Source of the DNA: Microvirga pakistanensis
GTDB taxonomy: Bacteria > Pseudomonadota > Alphaproteobacteria > Rhizobiales > Beijerinckiaceae
NCBI RefSeq assembly: GCF_004458765.1
Contig: NZ_SPJX01000664.1
Coordinates: forward strand, 8,389 to 54,009
DNA: 45,621 nt
Reading direction: 5' to 3'
Shown here: piece after piece, positions 16,348 through 24,859 of the stretch
Layout of the letters: each line of letters opens with the position of its first letter
How positions within the stretch are numbered: the first letter of the stretch is position 1
Made by a program: the position numbers and the translations under genes
The notes under the pieces: generated by a model
What the model was told of the DNA's origin: nothing
The model's input: only the letters and a program-made list of their open reading frames with translations
Databases searched by the model: none

Positions 16348-17529
16348 ATGGAAGAAAGGCATCGGGATGCGATAAATTTTCTACGTCTCCTTCTGGTGAT
16401 TGGTCTCGTTTTCCTGCACTACGGCAACTTCCCGGGCTCGGTCACCTCCCCCTTCGATGGCTTCACGGGCTTTGACAAAGAGCACGCGCTCGCGACATTC
16501 GTGAACATCTATTTCGTTTATCTCTTCTATAGTTCCGTACCGCTCCTGGGCGCGATATCAGGCTACCTGTTCTTCAGAAACTGGAGGCCTGGAATCGAAT
16601 TCTACTGGAAGCGGATCAGGAGTCGGACGTTCTCGATCCTTCTTCCCATGATCTCCTGGTGCGCAATCGTCCTCGTCGTCTTCTTTGTTATCCGGATGAT
16701 CTCACCCAACTCCGGGTTCCTGATTTTGATAGACAACTACAATCTGGATGATCTCGGTTTCACTCAGCTCGTCAACGCACTCGCGGGCATCACTCGCCGC
16801 CCCGTCAATTTCCAGTTCTGGTTTCTGCGTGACCTCTTCCTAACGGTTCTCTGCACTCCTCTCCTAGGTCTTATCCTTCGGAGGATCCCCTACATTGGGC
16901 TTGCTGCCATCGGGCTGATCTGGCTCTTCGACTTCGATGTACCGGTCTTTTTCCGAAACGACGTGCTCTTCTTCTTCTATCTCGGCGGCGTGATTCAGAG
17001 CCGCAACTGGAACCTTGATTTCATTCCCCCGAAGGCAGCAATTGCCGCGATGGTGGTTTACCTGATCGTTGTCGGCATGAGGACTGTCGCACCAGCCTTC
17101 GTGACGGAGAGCACCGTGCTCGGCTATATTGTTCTGGAGCCTCTGACTCGTTTGATGCGGCTGCTCGGCGTCTATGCCTTCTGGGGTTGCGCGCCCTTCC
17201 TGATGCGAACCTTTATCGGACGGCAGATCGTGACCTGGGGTGCGCTCGCATTCTTCCTGCACGCCATTCACTGGCCGCTGAATCATTTCGTCAAGGATGG
17301 CCTTGCGGTACTCCTGCCACCTCAAGGAGATGCTGGCTTGATCGCGAATTACTTCGGTACGACGTTCCTCACTCTCGTTATATCGTTCGCGGCTGCTTGG
17401 TTGCTCAACAGAACCTTCCCGTCCCTCTTCTCCCACTTGAGCGGCGGCCGCGAGTTCAATGCATCAGACCGCAAGAATGCTTCTCGGGCAGCGATTTCTT
17501 CGCAGCAGAACCCCGTGGCGAGTTCCTAG
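16348..17529 (+). CDS. Acyltransferase-3 family membrane protein (polysaccharide O-acyltransferase-like)
   Basis: A polytopic inner-membrane protein of 393 aa with about ten helices. The N-terminus HRDAINFLRLLLVIGLVFLHYG has the conserved arginine and histidine of the acyltransferase-3 family (RLL...LHY). FYSSVPLLGAISGYLFFRNW follows, with the typical second-helix layout. Members acetylate or succinylate surface polysaccharides using acyl-CoA. The ATG at 16348 has AAGGAG 7 bases upstream. It follows the decayed sugar transferase, so both are probably remnants of one exopolysaccharide locus. The tail after residue 365 is hydrophilic and low in conservation. Confidence 0.85.
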   Translation: MEERHRDAINFLRLLLVIGLVFLHYGNFPGSVTSPFDGFTGFDKEHALATFVNIYFVYLFYSSVPLLGAISGYLFFRNWRPGIEFYWKRIRSRTFSILLPMISWCAIVLVVFFVIRMISPNSGFLILIDNYNLDDLGFTQLVNALAGITRRPVNFQFWFLRDLFLTVLCTPLLGLILRRIPYIGLAAIGLIWLFDFDVPVFFRNDVLFFFYLGGVIQSRNWNLDFIPPKAAIAAMVVYLIVVGMRTVAPAFVTESTVLGYIVLEPLTRLMRLLGVYAFWGCAPFLMRTFIGRQIVTWGALAFFLHAIHWPLNHFVKDGLAVLLPPQGDAGLIANYFGTTFLTLVISFAAAWLLNRTFPSLFSHLSGGREFNASDRKNASRAAISSQQNPVASS

Positions 17530-17973
17530 ATGCGGGGTCGAGGTGATTGTTTGTTTGGCGCAGGGAATTCTATAGCATAGGGAGGACTGCTCCCTCGACC
17601 TTGGCCCCCGGCGCACTCTTCAAGAGCAGGTGCCCCTCGTCTCGCTATGCCCGCCACGAAGAGGCAAATGACCTCTTGGCGAGGTTGTACTCCGCCACAC
17701 TGGCAAGAGGCCTTGATTGTAATGGGCCGCCGACCAGCACGCAGCTGAGCCCAATGCTCTGGTTCAGAGTTGGTGCGACGCCGAACCAGCGAAGCGTCCG
17801 ATGTGCAGGTCTCGCAAGAGACAGGGCGCGGCACCGCGCCAGCGGACACAAAAACCCATCAATCCTGTCCCCATGTTTAACTTGGAAGCAGAGTTCAAAG
17901 ACGGTTGCTTGTTGTTGGAGGGGCGACAGGATGGTGTTAGTCTGCCAAGATTGTCGACGACAAGGGTAATGGG
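17530..17973. other. Spacer with no recognised gene
   Basis: About 440 bases between the acyltransferase and the next small gene. Open frames of 100-140 codons occur on both strands, but their translations are rich in Arg, Cys and Ser, lack recognisable motifs and have no ribosome site. I see no terminator with a T-run after the acyltransferase and no insertion-sequence ends. Confidence 0.45.
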
Positions 17974-18249
17974 TTGGCTGTCGATTTAGCAATATCTCTG
18001 CTTGCTGTGGCTCTCGGCTCACTAGGTATGCTTCTGCTGCTTTTCCTGGGATTCGGCAGGACCACAGACTCGGAGCCAGAGAACGCTGCCGATCTTATTC
18101 TGGACCCAGAAGATCCAGCATCCACCGCTGCTATGGACGGCCCCTTCATCTCAATGCCTGAGCATCTCAAGACGGCCGATAGCATGATCGCCTGGATGAC
18201 AAGGGATCTGCCTAGACTGACGGCTGAGTCTCAGAAATCCCGTTCATAA
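17974..18249 (+). CDS. Hypothetical small single-pass membrane protein (TTG start)
   Basis: A possible 91-aa protein. The first 27 residues are hydrophobic (DLAISLLAVALGSLGMLLLL), followed by an acidic linker (DSEPENAADLILDPEDP) and a polar C-terminal part. The start would be TTG with a partial AAGGG upstream, which is weak. The composition is protein-like and the next 250 bases hold no gene. No family is recognised, and it may be a remnant. Confidence 0.35.
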   Translation: MAVDLAISLLAVALGSLGMLLLLFLGFGRTTDSEPENAADLILDPEDPASTAAMDGPFISMPEHLKTADSMIAWMTRDLPRLTAESQKSRS

Positions 18250-18526
18250 AGGCACAAAGATCTATGTCATGGCCTATGAAAGACTGACATCTTGTTGCCA
18301 AGCCACATCGCGACCGGCAAGCGCTGAGACGTTCGCTAGACGGGATAACCAACAAATCTTCTCATGCCGAGGATCATCCTAACGGGGTATATCACAGCCT
18401 CTCATAGAGGCCGTGACTAGCCAAGAAGTATCAAGTACCACCGGAAGTGTTGCGGAACGCCTGATCACACTCCTATTCTCCCTCGCCTAAAAACTATTGC
18501 TTAAGGTTCCACCAGCGAGGCAAGCC
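18250..18526. other. Spacer with an imperfect hairpin
   Basis: No gene seen. The notable structure is a hairpin, cacagcctct (18393-18402) / agaggccgtg (18406-18415), with a 3-base loop and one mismatch. It has no T-run, so its role is open. The promoter of the following small gene is expected here. Confidence 0.35.
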
Positions 18527-18820
18527 ATGGAGCATATGCTCAAGTCTGAAACGCAGACGATCGCGGACACTTATCCAGCGCTCCTTAGTTCAGAGGCACA
18601 AGCAAAACTGCACTACCTTTTGAATGTTCTGGAAAACATGGATCAAAGGATCGCGCTGGAACTCGAGCGGGTCAATAGAAGCTCCGCCGAGGAGGAACTG
18701 AAGGACTTCGTGCGGCAGGACATTCTGGGCCATCATGAGGCAAGTCGCCTTCCTTTCGTTCAAGCCGTTGAAGACTTGCGCGTTCAGTACCGGGCCTCTG
18801 TCGCGGACAGCAGTGACTAA
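18527..18820 (+). CDS. Conserved-looking hypothetical helical protein
   Basis: A 97-aa, mainly helical, acidic protein starting MEHMLKSETQTIADTYP. An earlier in-frame TTG at 18497 would add ten residues, but the ATG at 18527 has GCGAGG upstream. There is no signal peptide or membrane segment. Regular heptad-like hydrophobic spacing (LHYLLNVLENMDQRIALELE) suggests a helical bundle. A perfect rho-independent-type hairpin follows 50 bases after the stop, which supports a real transcription unit. No family is recognised. Confidence 0.55.
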   Translation: MEHMLKSETQTIADTYPALLSSEAQAKLHYLLNVLENMDQRIALELERVNRSSAEEELKDFVRQDILGHHEASRLPFVQAVEDLRVQYRASVADSSD

Positions 18821-18870
18821 TTTGCCTTTCTGACGCTGAGACATCGCTCGTTACCCGGCGTTGGTTTGCC

Positions 18871-18904
18871 AGAGCGCAGGCGGGGTTATCTCCGCCTGCG
18901 CTCT
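18871..18904 (+). terminator. Rho-independent-type terminator
   Basis: A perfect 13-bp G+C-rich inverted repeat, agagcgcaggcgg / ccgcctgcgctct, with an 8-base loop, followed by ccgtttt. It lies 51 bases after the stop of the 97-aa protein gene and probably ends that transcript. Confidence 0.75.
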
Positions 18905-19229
18905 CCGTTTTGCCGTTCAAGCAACGTTGCGTGGAGCGTCATAGTCGCTCGGCCGAGCTTCTTAAACGCGAGTCGGGATGCCTATGGCGCCCGGCCAATC
19001 ACAAGCACATCGCCTTCTTGGAATCATTGGCTGCCCCTACAATGGCCTGTCAGCCTTCGCTGAAATGACGCTGTTCGTGGGAACACATCTCAGGAGCGTC
19101 TCACTGCCCTTTGGGGGCTCCTCCTCTCCTGGCGCGCTTGGCGGCTCATCCGTTCTTCGAACTTGATCAATTGCAGAACGTTTGACAGACACTTGCGTGT
19201 TTTTAAAAGAACCGGAGCATTCACGGTCC
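18905..19229. other. Spacer upstream of the SET gene
   Basis: About 325 bases with no convincing gene. It contains TTGACA at 19182-19187, the consensus -35 hexamer, but 17 bases downstream the sequence is A-rich without a good -10 element, so a promoter is only possible. The same TTG opens the SET reading frame and could be mistaken for a start codon. Confidence 0.4.
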
Positions 19230-19652
19230 ATGAGAGTCATAGCGTTGCAGGAGCCTTTTCGCGTCAGGCGGTCTGAAACCGGCCTTGGCCTGTTCGCAAC
19301 TGAAGTGATCGAGAAGGGGGCGTTCATCATTGAGTACCTGGGCCCAAAGATCTCGAATGAAGAGGTCCAGCGTCGCCGGAACACCCGTTATCTGTTCGAG
19401 ATCAACAGCCGCTGGACAATCGACGGTTCACCGCGTTGGAACACGGCCCGCTACATCAATCACGCCTGCCGGCCGAATGCTGAAGCCGTAGTCTCGCGCG
19501 GGAGGATCCGCATCAAGGCCATCAAGCGCATCAAGCCAGGTGACGAAATCACCTACAACTATGGCAAGAACTATTTCGAAACGTTCATCAAGCCGATCGG
19601 ATGTAAGTGCCTGACCTGCAGAAGAACGAAGCCAAGGCAAATGAAGGCTTAA
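19230..19652 (+). CDS. SET-domain protein (putative lysine methyltransferase)
   Basis: A 140-aa bacterial SET-domain protein, probably an S-adenosylmethionine-dependent protein-lysine methyltransferase. Visible are the N-SET motif GLGLFATEVIEKG (residues 18-30), the cofactor/pseudoknot motif RYINHACRPN (Asn77-His78), GDEITYNYG with the catalytic-type tyrosine (Tyr111), and a post-SET cysteine group (Cys125, Cys127, Cys130; CKCLTC). The frame opens 16 codons earlier at a TTG inside TTGACA, but the ATG at 19230 fits the domain start. It is a minimal SET protein without other domains. The target is unknown. It stands alone between decayed genes. Confidence 0.85.
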   Translation: MRVIALQEPFRVRRSETGLGLFATEVIEKGAFIIEYLGPKISNEEVQRRRNTRYLFEINSRWTIDGSPRWNTARYINHACRPNAEAVVSRGRIRIKAIKRIKPGDEITYNYGKNYFETFIKPIGCKCLTCRRTKPRQMKA

Positions 19653-20030
19653 GACCTTACATAAATAGCCCTTTCTCCGACTACAGGACCCCCAACAGCA
19701 TCGTTGTCAGGATCCAAGAGACAGCCAATAAAGTCGAGGTCTCCCAAGGTTAACTCAGACCCGAGAAGCAGGAAGAGCAACAGAAACCAGCCTCGGGGAG
19801 AAGGCCTGTATTGAACCGGACTCTCGGAAGTTTTCAGGGTAAAAACTGATTGTCCTTGCGACGACTCACGTCCTCTTTGTCTTTTTCTTCTTGACTGAAG
19901 GAATGTGCCGCTCGTACGCGCCGCAGGTAATACCGGACTGGCTTTTCGCGTCACTGATCCTGCCTAGGATGGGCTTTGTTTTACGGCATGTGAATGACGA
20001 CAATGACTTTGCCGTTGCGCTTAATACGCA
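19653..20030. other. Spacer between SET gene and decayed binding-protein gene
   Basis: About 380 bases. On the minus strand a frame ending at 19649 encodes a hydrophobic stretch (RGWFLLLFLLLGSELTLGDL) that looks protein-like, but it has no credible start or ribosome site, so I do not call it a gene. The right-hand part probably contains eroded 5' sequence of the ModA-like gene that becomes recognisable at 20031. Confidence 0.4.
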
Positions 20031-20576
20031 TTCACGGGCACGGATATCGTTGCCCTTGCCTCCACCGCAATGGAGAAGCTGATGTCAGGAGGATACATCC
20101 AGTCCAGAAGCCTTGTGGGATTCGCCCGTTCCGGCATTGCCATTGCCGCCCGTTCAGGCTCGTCACGGGTTCGTATCGACAGCGAGGAGGCGGTGAGGCA
20201 AGCTGTTCTCGCTGCAAGGAGCATCTGCTATTCTACAGGACCCAGTGGCGATCACGTCATCTGACTGTTGGACAGGTGGGGCATCGCCGGACCAGTGTCG
20301 CAGCGCCGGGTCCAGGCTCCTCCAGGAGTGCCGGTCGGCGCCGCGTAGCAAGCGGGGAAGCAGAACTCGGTTCTCAATAATTGATTGAGCTTCTTCGTGT
20401 CGCCGGCATCGAAATCCTCGGCCCTTTTCCTCCGCAGATTCAAGCCTTGATTCTGTTCGCCGTCGGCATCTCGAGAACGGCCTCCCAGCCGGCGGAAGCG
20501 CGTGCCTTCATCGAATACCTGAACTCGTCCGAGTCTGAAGCGACAAAGCGCCGGAATGGCATGGAGCCGGCATGAT
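20031..20576 (+). pseudogene. Decayed ModA-like extracellular substrate-binding protein
   Basis: Two separated pieces of a molybdate-type binding protein. The first frame, upstream-bounded by TAA at 20022-20024, reads FTGTDIVALASTAMEKLMSG, then VGFARSGIAIAARSG, then AARSICYSTGPSG, in the family's order, and stops at about 20262. After a frame change, the frame open from 20381 reads VAGIEILGPFPPQIQ, then EARAFIEYLNSSESEATKRRNGMEPA and a natural stop, the expected C-terminus. The signal peptide and N-terminal lobe are not recognisable. No ModB or ModC permease or ATPase genes are adjacent. Confidence 0.85.
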
Positions 20577-20990
20577 CCTCGGATCGGTCTGTTGAGGCAA
20601 TCGATGCTCCGGCTCATAGAGCTTTCTTTCAGGTCACTGAACCAGGATCTGCGACGAAGCTGACCACAAGTGAGGCATGGCAGGACGGTCGATCTCAGCG
20701 CGGGTGGAGGCAGACCTCCACTGAGCCAAGCTCTGCGATTGCCCATGCAGACGACATGAATCCGGCCGACACCATCATATCGGGAGCCTGTTACCGAGGA
20801 CTGGATCAAACCGCCTGAAGTCGCTGATTGAAAGGATATCTTCGGATCCTAGTATCCCGTGCCTTGAACCCTTACGAACTCTACCTACCTTGGTAGGGAC
20901 CCTGATCCGGGCCCCTCTGGCGTAAGCTGTGCCCACACTTACGTGATGTCGGATCGTATCTGATCTGACTGTCGGGAATGGGAGGTGGAC
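20577..20990. other. Spacer with a bulged hairpin upstream of a small gene
   Basis: About 410 bases with no gene seen. A hairpin at 20921-20943 pairs cgtaagctgtg with cacacttacg (one bulged base). It lies about 48 bases before the next start codon and may be a regulatory structure or the operator of that gene. A short dyad, ctacc-tt-ggtag, lies near 20885-20896. Confidence 0.4.
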
Positions 20991-21299
20991 ATGTTCCACG
21001 AGATTTTGGCTTTCATCGTCAATTTGCTGATTGTTGATCCACTACAGGCTGAGATGGACAAACGTCTCGCCGAGGCACGCGCGCCTCAGGCGGTCATTGC
21101 GGATGTCAGAGCCTGCGCCGATGCTGCACTCCCAATCCTTACTGATCGTGCGGTGAGTGAACCGGGCTGGGTTGCGACTACGGCTTTGGATGTCTGGCTG
21201 GGTCGTACCGCCCCCGAGGATGTACTCACGACCATAGCACCGCGGTGCAACGCTCCGGTTAGAGCGGCTAAGGGATATCTTCAGGGGCAGTCGACTTAG
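20991..21299 (+). CDS. Conserved-looking hypothetical protein
   Basis: A 102-aa protein. The ATG at 20991 has a strong GGGAGG 6 bases upstream. It starts MFHEILAFIVNLLIVDPLQAEMDKRL, an amphipathic or short membrane-associated helix, followed by a soluble helical part with two cysteines (RACADAA, APRCNAP). The length and good ribosome site support a real gene. I do not recognise a family. It is the last plus-strand gene of the islet, 93 bases before the convergent end of the GGDEF-EAL gene. Confidence 0.65.
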   Translation: MFHEILAFIVNLLIVDPLQAEMDKRLAEARAPQAVIADVRACADAALPILTDRAVSEPGWVATTALDVWLGRTAPEDVLTTIAPRCNAPVRAAKGYLQGQST

Positions 21300-21392
21300 T
21301 GCTTGAACAGAGACAACAGAGCGGTTCGTCTTGGAACTGCTCATTGCTGTGTATCCAAGGTTGCTGGCAGTCTCAATGATCCGGCCCAGGTG

Positions 21393-23684
21393 CTAAGCTA
21401 TGGCTCGGGCTGCAAACTGATCGTCTCTTGCATTCTGCTGAGCCTTTCGAAGATTCGCGATGAAATCTGCGATGGCTTCCCGGGGCATTGGCTTTGCTAT
21501 GAGATAGCCCTGGGCTTGGGAGGCGCCGGCCAGTCGCAGAGCGTTGAGTTGCTCTTCGGTCTCGACACCTTCGGCGGTCGTACTCATCTTGAGGTCTTTG
21601 GCGAGACCAATGGTGGCTTTGATGATCGCACGGCTGTCCAATGAGTCCATCATTCCCCGCACGAAAGACTGATCAATCTTGATCTTGTCGAACGGAAAAC
21701 TCCTGAGATAGCTCATTGATGCGTAACCCGTGCCGAAATCATCCAACGAGATCGACGCTCCCAGCCCCTTGAGTCGTTTGAGGGTTGCCGTCGCTTCCTC
21801 GGTGAGTTTGACGGATTCCGTGATTTCCAGAACCAGTCGATGAGCCGGCATTCCGGATATGGCCAAGGCCTTTTTAACGCTGGCATAAACGTCCCGCCGC
21901 CTGAATTGCACCGGAGAGAGATTGATCGCGACCTTCAACGGGAGATCCCACGTCATGGCCGTCAAGCAGGCTTCCTCGAGCACCCAGTCGCCAATGGGGC
22001 CGATGAGACCGGATTCCTCTGCGGTCGGGATGAACTCGAGAGGTGAGATCATTCCTTTCTTGGGGTGTTTCCACCGCACCAGGGCCTCGCACCCCCACAT
22101 CCGATTGGTCGCCAGATCAAGGATCGGCTGATAGAACAACTCGAATTCCCTGTTCTCATGGGCGGTCTTCAGGGCCCCTTCAAGGGCGCGGCGCTCGATC
22201 CGAGAATCCTTGATGTTCGGATCGTATAGCCGGTAGCTGCTCTCGGAATCGGACTTCGCCGCGTAGAGGGCGACATCGGCCGACTTCATGAGTTCGGTCG
22301 CAGTCTTGCCGTCAGAGGATGCAAGCGCGACCCCGATGGAAATCCCAACTTCGATTTCCGCGTTGTTGGCAGTGCATGGAAACTTCATGGCGGCTTGCAT
22401 GGCCATGGCAAGGTCTATGACCTGCTGCCGGCCTTTGATTGGCCTTTGAATGATTGCAAATTCATCGCTGCCAATTCGAGCGATGAAATCGCTCTTTCTG
22501 AGACGCTCGCGCAATCGACGTGACACGGTTCGAATGATCTCGTCCCCCGCACCATGCCCGTGAGTGTCATTGATATCTTTGAACCGGTTGAGGTCGAGAA
22601 GATACAAAGCGAAATCTGAGCCAGACCTTTGCGATGCCAGGAATGTTCGCTTCAGTTCCTCACTGAAAAGCAGCCTGTTGGGCAGCTTGGTCAGAATATC
22701 GTGGCGCGACAGGTAGCTCTCGCTGGCGGCCCTGAGAATGCCGGTTCTGACATGCCTCAGGCCGAGGAGGCTGGCAGTGTCTATTGCGACATCCATGAGA
22801 TAGGCGATGAAGCGGATCAAGCGAGCTTCAAGGCGGCGTCCGGCCATGAGCTCGGAGATGGTTCTGCTCACCGCTATGCCGGCTGGATAGTTGGCGAGAG
22901 GATGAAGCGCGAACAACCGTTCCTTCTCGTCGATCCTGCTCATGTCGCGAACGAGAGTCGGGTTGTTTTTTGCGATCACCCGCTGCAGAGGGGTGTTGGG
23001 CTTCCAGAATCGGCGCCCAAGCGCTCCCTGGGCGATCGGGCTATGGGAAAGAACGATGCCGTCACGTCGATAGAGCGTGATCGCCAACGAGCGTGTTCCG
23101 AGATGATCCTTGTAAATTCTTTCTAAATGGCTGAGATCGATGGTGGACACGATTATGCCGAGGAAATTTCCTTCGGCGTCGCTGATTTTCCGAGCCAGGG
23201 AAAGAACCTTTTTACCGGTTGTCTTGATCGTCATAGGCTCTCCCAGATACGAAAGCAGAGACGCATCCGTCGAGAGAGTCTGAAAATAGGAGGTGTCCGT
23301 CACATAGATCGAATCCGAGATCAGGTGGGGATTCGATGAGCCTACGATTCGCCCCCGGCCATTGATGAGATCGATGCGGATGATCTGAGCCAGGGAATGA
23401 GCCGCCCCCACCAGAATGGCTTTTGTCGCCTGCGATGCGGAGAAAGCATCTAATTCGCCCGCCTTGAGGCTGGGCTCAGGAATTCTCCCGACGACGTCGC
23501 ACAGTACATTCTCGATGGCCCGAAAGGTTCCCTCCGTCCGCTCCTGAAGTTCAAGTGCCAGATTCGCCAAATCGCCCTCAGCTCGTGCGAGATCGTCGTT
23601 GTATCCGTGCAGGAAGAGGATGGCCGTGCCCATCACCAGAATGGCGGCGAAAAGGCTCAGGAACAGGATCAGATATGCTGACAC
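21393..23684 (-). CDS. Membrane-bound GGDEF-EAL protein with Cache sensor domain
   Basis: Cyclic-di-GMP enzyme of 763 aa. Layout: membrane helix (about residues 4-26); periplasmic Cache-type sensor (about 35-270); a second hydrophobic segment (about 288-308) that contains two aspartates; GGDEF domain with motif GSDEF (405-409) and RxxD I-site (RKSD) just before it; EAL domain from about 500. The EAL part has EALVRW (533), NLSP, LEITES, DDFGTG and KIKID, so phosphodiesterase residues look intact. The GGDEF motif carries Ser for the second Gly, so cyclase activity is uncertain and it may act as a regulatory GTP-binding domain. It lies 188 bases after a sugar permease gene on the same strand. 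Confidence 0.93.
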   Translation of the reverse strand: MSAYLILFLSLFAAILVMGTAILFLHGYNDDLARAEGDLANLALELQERTEGTFRAIENVLCDVVGRIPEPSLKAGELDAFSASQATKAILVGAAHSLAQIIRIDLINGRGRIVGSSNPHLISDSIYVTDTSYFQTLSTDASLLSYLGEPMTIKTTGKKVLSLARKISDAEGNFLGIIVSTIDLSHLERIYKDHLGTRSLAITLYRRDGIVLSHSPIAQGALGRRFWKPNTPLQRVIAKNNPTLVRDMSRIDEKERLFALHPLANYPAGIAVSRTISELMAGRRLEARLIRFIAYLMDVAIDTASLLGLRHVRTGILRAASESYLSRHDILTKLPNRLLFSEELKRTFLASQRSGSDFALYLLDLNRFKDINDTHGHGAGDEIIRTVSRRLRERLRKSDFIARIGSDEFAIIQRPIKGRQQVIDLAMAMQAAMKFPCTANNAEIEVGISIGVALASSDGKTATELMKSADVALYAAKSDSESSYRLYDPNIKDSRIERRALEGALKTAHENREFELFYQPILDLATNRMWGCEALVRWKHPKKGMISPLEFIPTAEESGLIGPIGDWVLEEACLTAMTWDLPLKVAINLSPVQFRRRDVYASVKKALAISGMPAHRLVLEITESVKLTEEATATLKRLKGLGASISLDDFGTGYASMSYLRSFPFDKIKIDQSFVRGMMDSLDSRAIIKATIGLAKDLKMSTTAEGVETEEQLNALRLAGASQAQGYLIAKPMPREAIADFIANLRKAQQNARDDQFAARAIA

Positions 23685-23872
23685 AGCGCAGTTCGACTCG
23701 GATTCTCAAGGGCGATCATCGCCAGTATCCACCGTCAGTTCTCGTTATTTCGTTAATCATGGGCGAAACAGAGTTCGTCTTGAGCCGAAAACGGGATCTC
23801 CGCCCTTCCTATGATTTGATCACTTGAACCGCTGCCCGGGTCAGATCCGAACCTCTCCAGCCAAGGCGCGCG

Positions 23873-24859
23873 TCACCCTGTAACGGTATTTCCGCGCCCG
23901 TAAACGAGCAGCATCGCAATGATAACGGTGCCGTAAATGATCTGCCGGCCCGCCTCGGGCATCTGCATGATCGAAAGCACGGAATTGAGGAGCACGATCA
24001 GAATAACGCCTAAAAGCGTTCCGAGATAGCGGCCACGTCCGCCAAGGATGTTGGTACCCCCGATGACGACGGCGGCGATCGCCGGCAGCAGATACGCATC
24101 TCCCATGCCCTGATAGGCTTTCGTGGAATAGCCCGCCAGAAGAACGCCAGCAAGACCAGACATTGCGCCCGACAGGGCGAACGCGACGAGGATCACGCGG
24201 TTCGTCTGGATACCCGAAAGATAGGCCGCCCGCTCCCGGTTGCCGATAGCGTAGATGGCGCGGCCGAGAATGGTGCGCGTCAGGACCACAACGACGACGA
24301 TCGAAACGACGAGCCAAACGAGGAGCGCGACAGGGATCACGCCGCCGATGCGGGCGACCGCAAGATACTGCATCAGATCTGTGGCTGCCGTCTGCGGGGC
24401 AAAGCCGCCCGTGTGGGCTACCATGAGGCCGCGCATCACCGCGTTCACGCCAAGCGTGAAAATCATGGACGGCACCCGCAGATAGGCGACCCCGAGGCCA
24501 TTGATGGCCCCCACCAGAAGGCCGATCCCAAGTCCGACAGGAAGAGCCCATGCCCCTCCGGCGGCTGTGGCCATCATGGCCGCGGCCGTGAGGGTCCAGG
24601 GCACTGAAAGGTCGATGTGGCCGAGAAGGATCACAAGCATGAGGCCGGCCGCCACGATGCCCAGGAAGGATCCCACCTGAAGCTGCTGAAGGAGATACTG
24701 CGGCTGCAGGAGCGGCATGCTGCCTTGCGTGAAGAGAGTGTAGCCCGTCCCTACGATCAGGATGAGCAGCACGAAACCGGCCGCGAAGACCACGGGTTTG
24801 TCGTCGGGCCCGAGACGATAGGCTTGCGGAGTGTTTCTGGTAGCGGCGGCTCTGGTCAC
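23873..24859 (-). CDS. Sugar ABC transporter permease, RbsC family (second)
   Basis: Inner-membrane permease of 328 aa with about ten helices, of the ribose/galactose type. GHIDLSVPWTLTAAAMMA is the family's LDLSVG-type motif, and IAAVVIGGTNILGGRGRYLGTLLG is the conserved cytoplasmic region. The frame continues open far upstream, into the neighbouring permease gene. The true start is the GTG at 24859, which overlaps the TGA of that gene (GTGA). It pairs with the first permease, probably as a heterodimer. Confidence 0.93.
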   Translation of the reverse strand: MTRAAATRNTPQAYRLGPDDKPVVFAAGFVLLILIVGTGYTLFTQGSMPLLQPQYLLQQLQVGSFLGIVAAGLMLVILLGHIDLSVPWTLTAAAMMATAAGGAWALPVGLGIGLLVGAINGLGVAYLRVPSMIFTLGVNAVMRGLMVAHTGGFAPQTAATDLMQYLAVARIGGVIPVALLVWLVVSIVVVVVLTRTILGRAIYAIGNRERAAYLSGIQTNRVILVAFALSGAMSGLAGVLLAGYSTKAYQGMGDAYLLPAIAAVVIGGTNILGGRGRYLGTLLGVILIVLLNSVLSIMQMPEAGRQIIYGTVIIAMLLVYGRGNTVTG

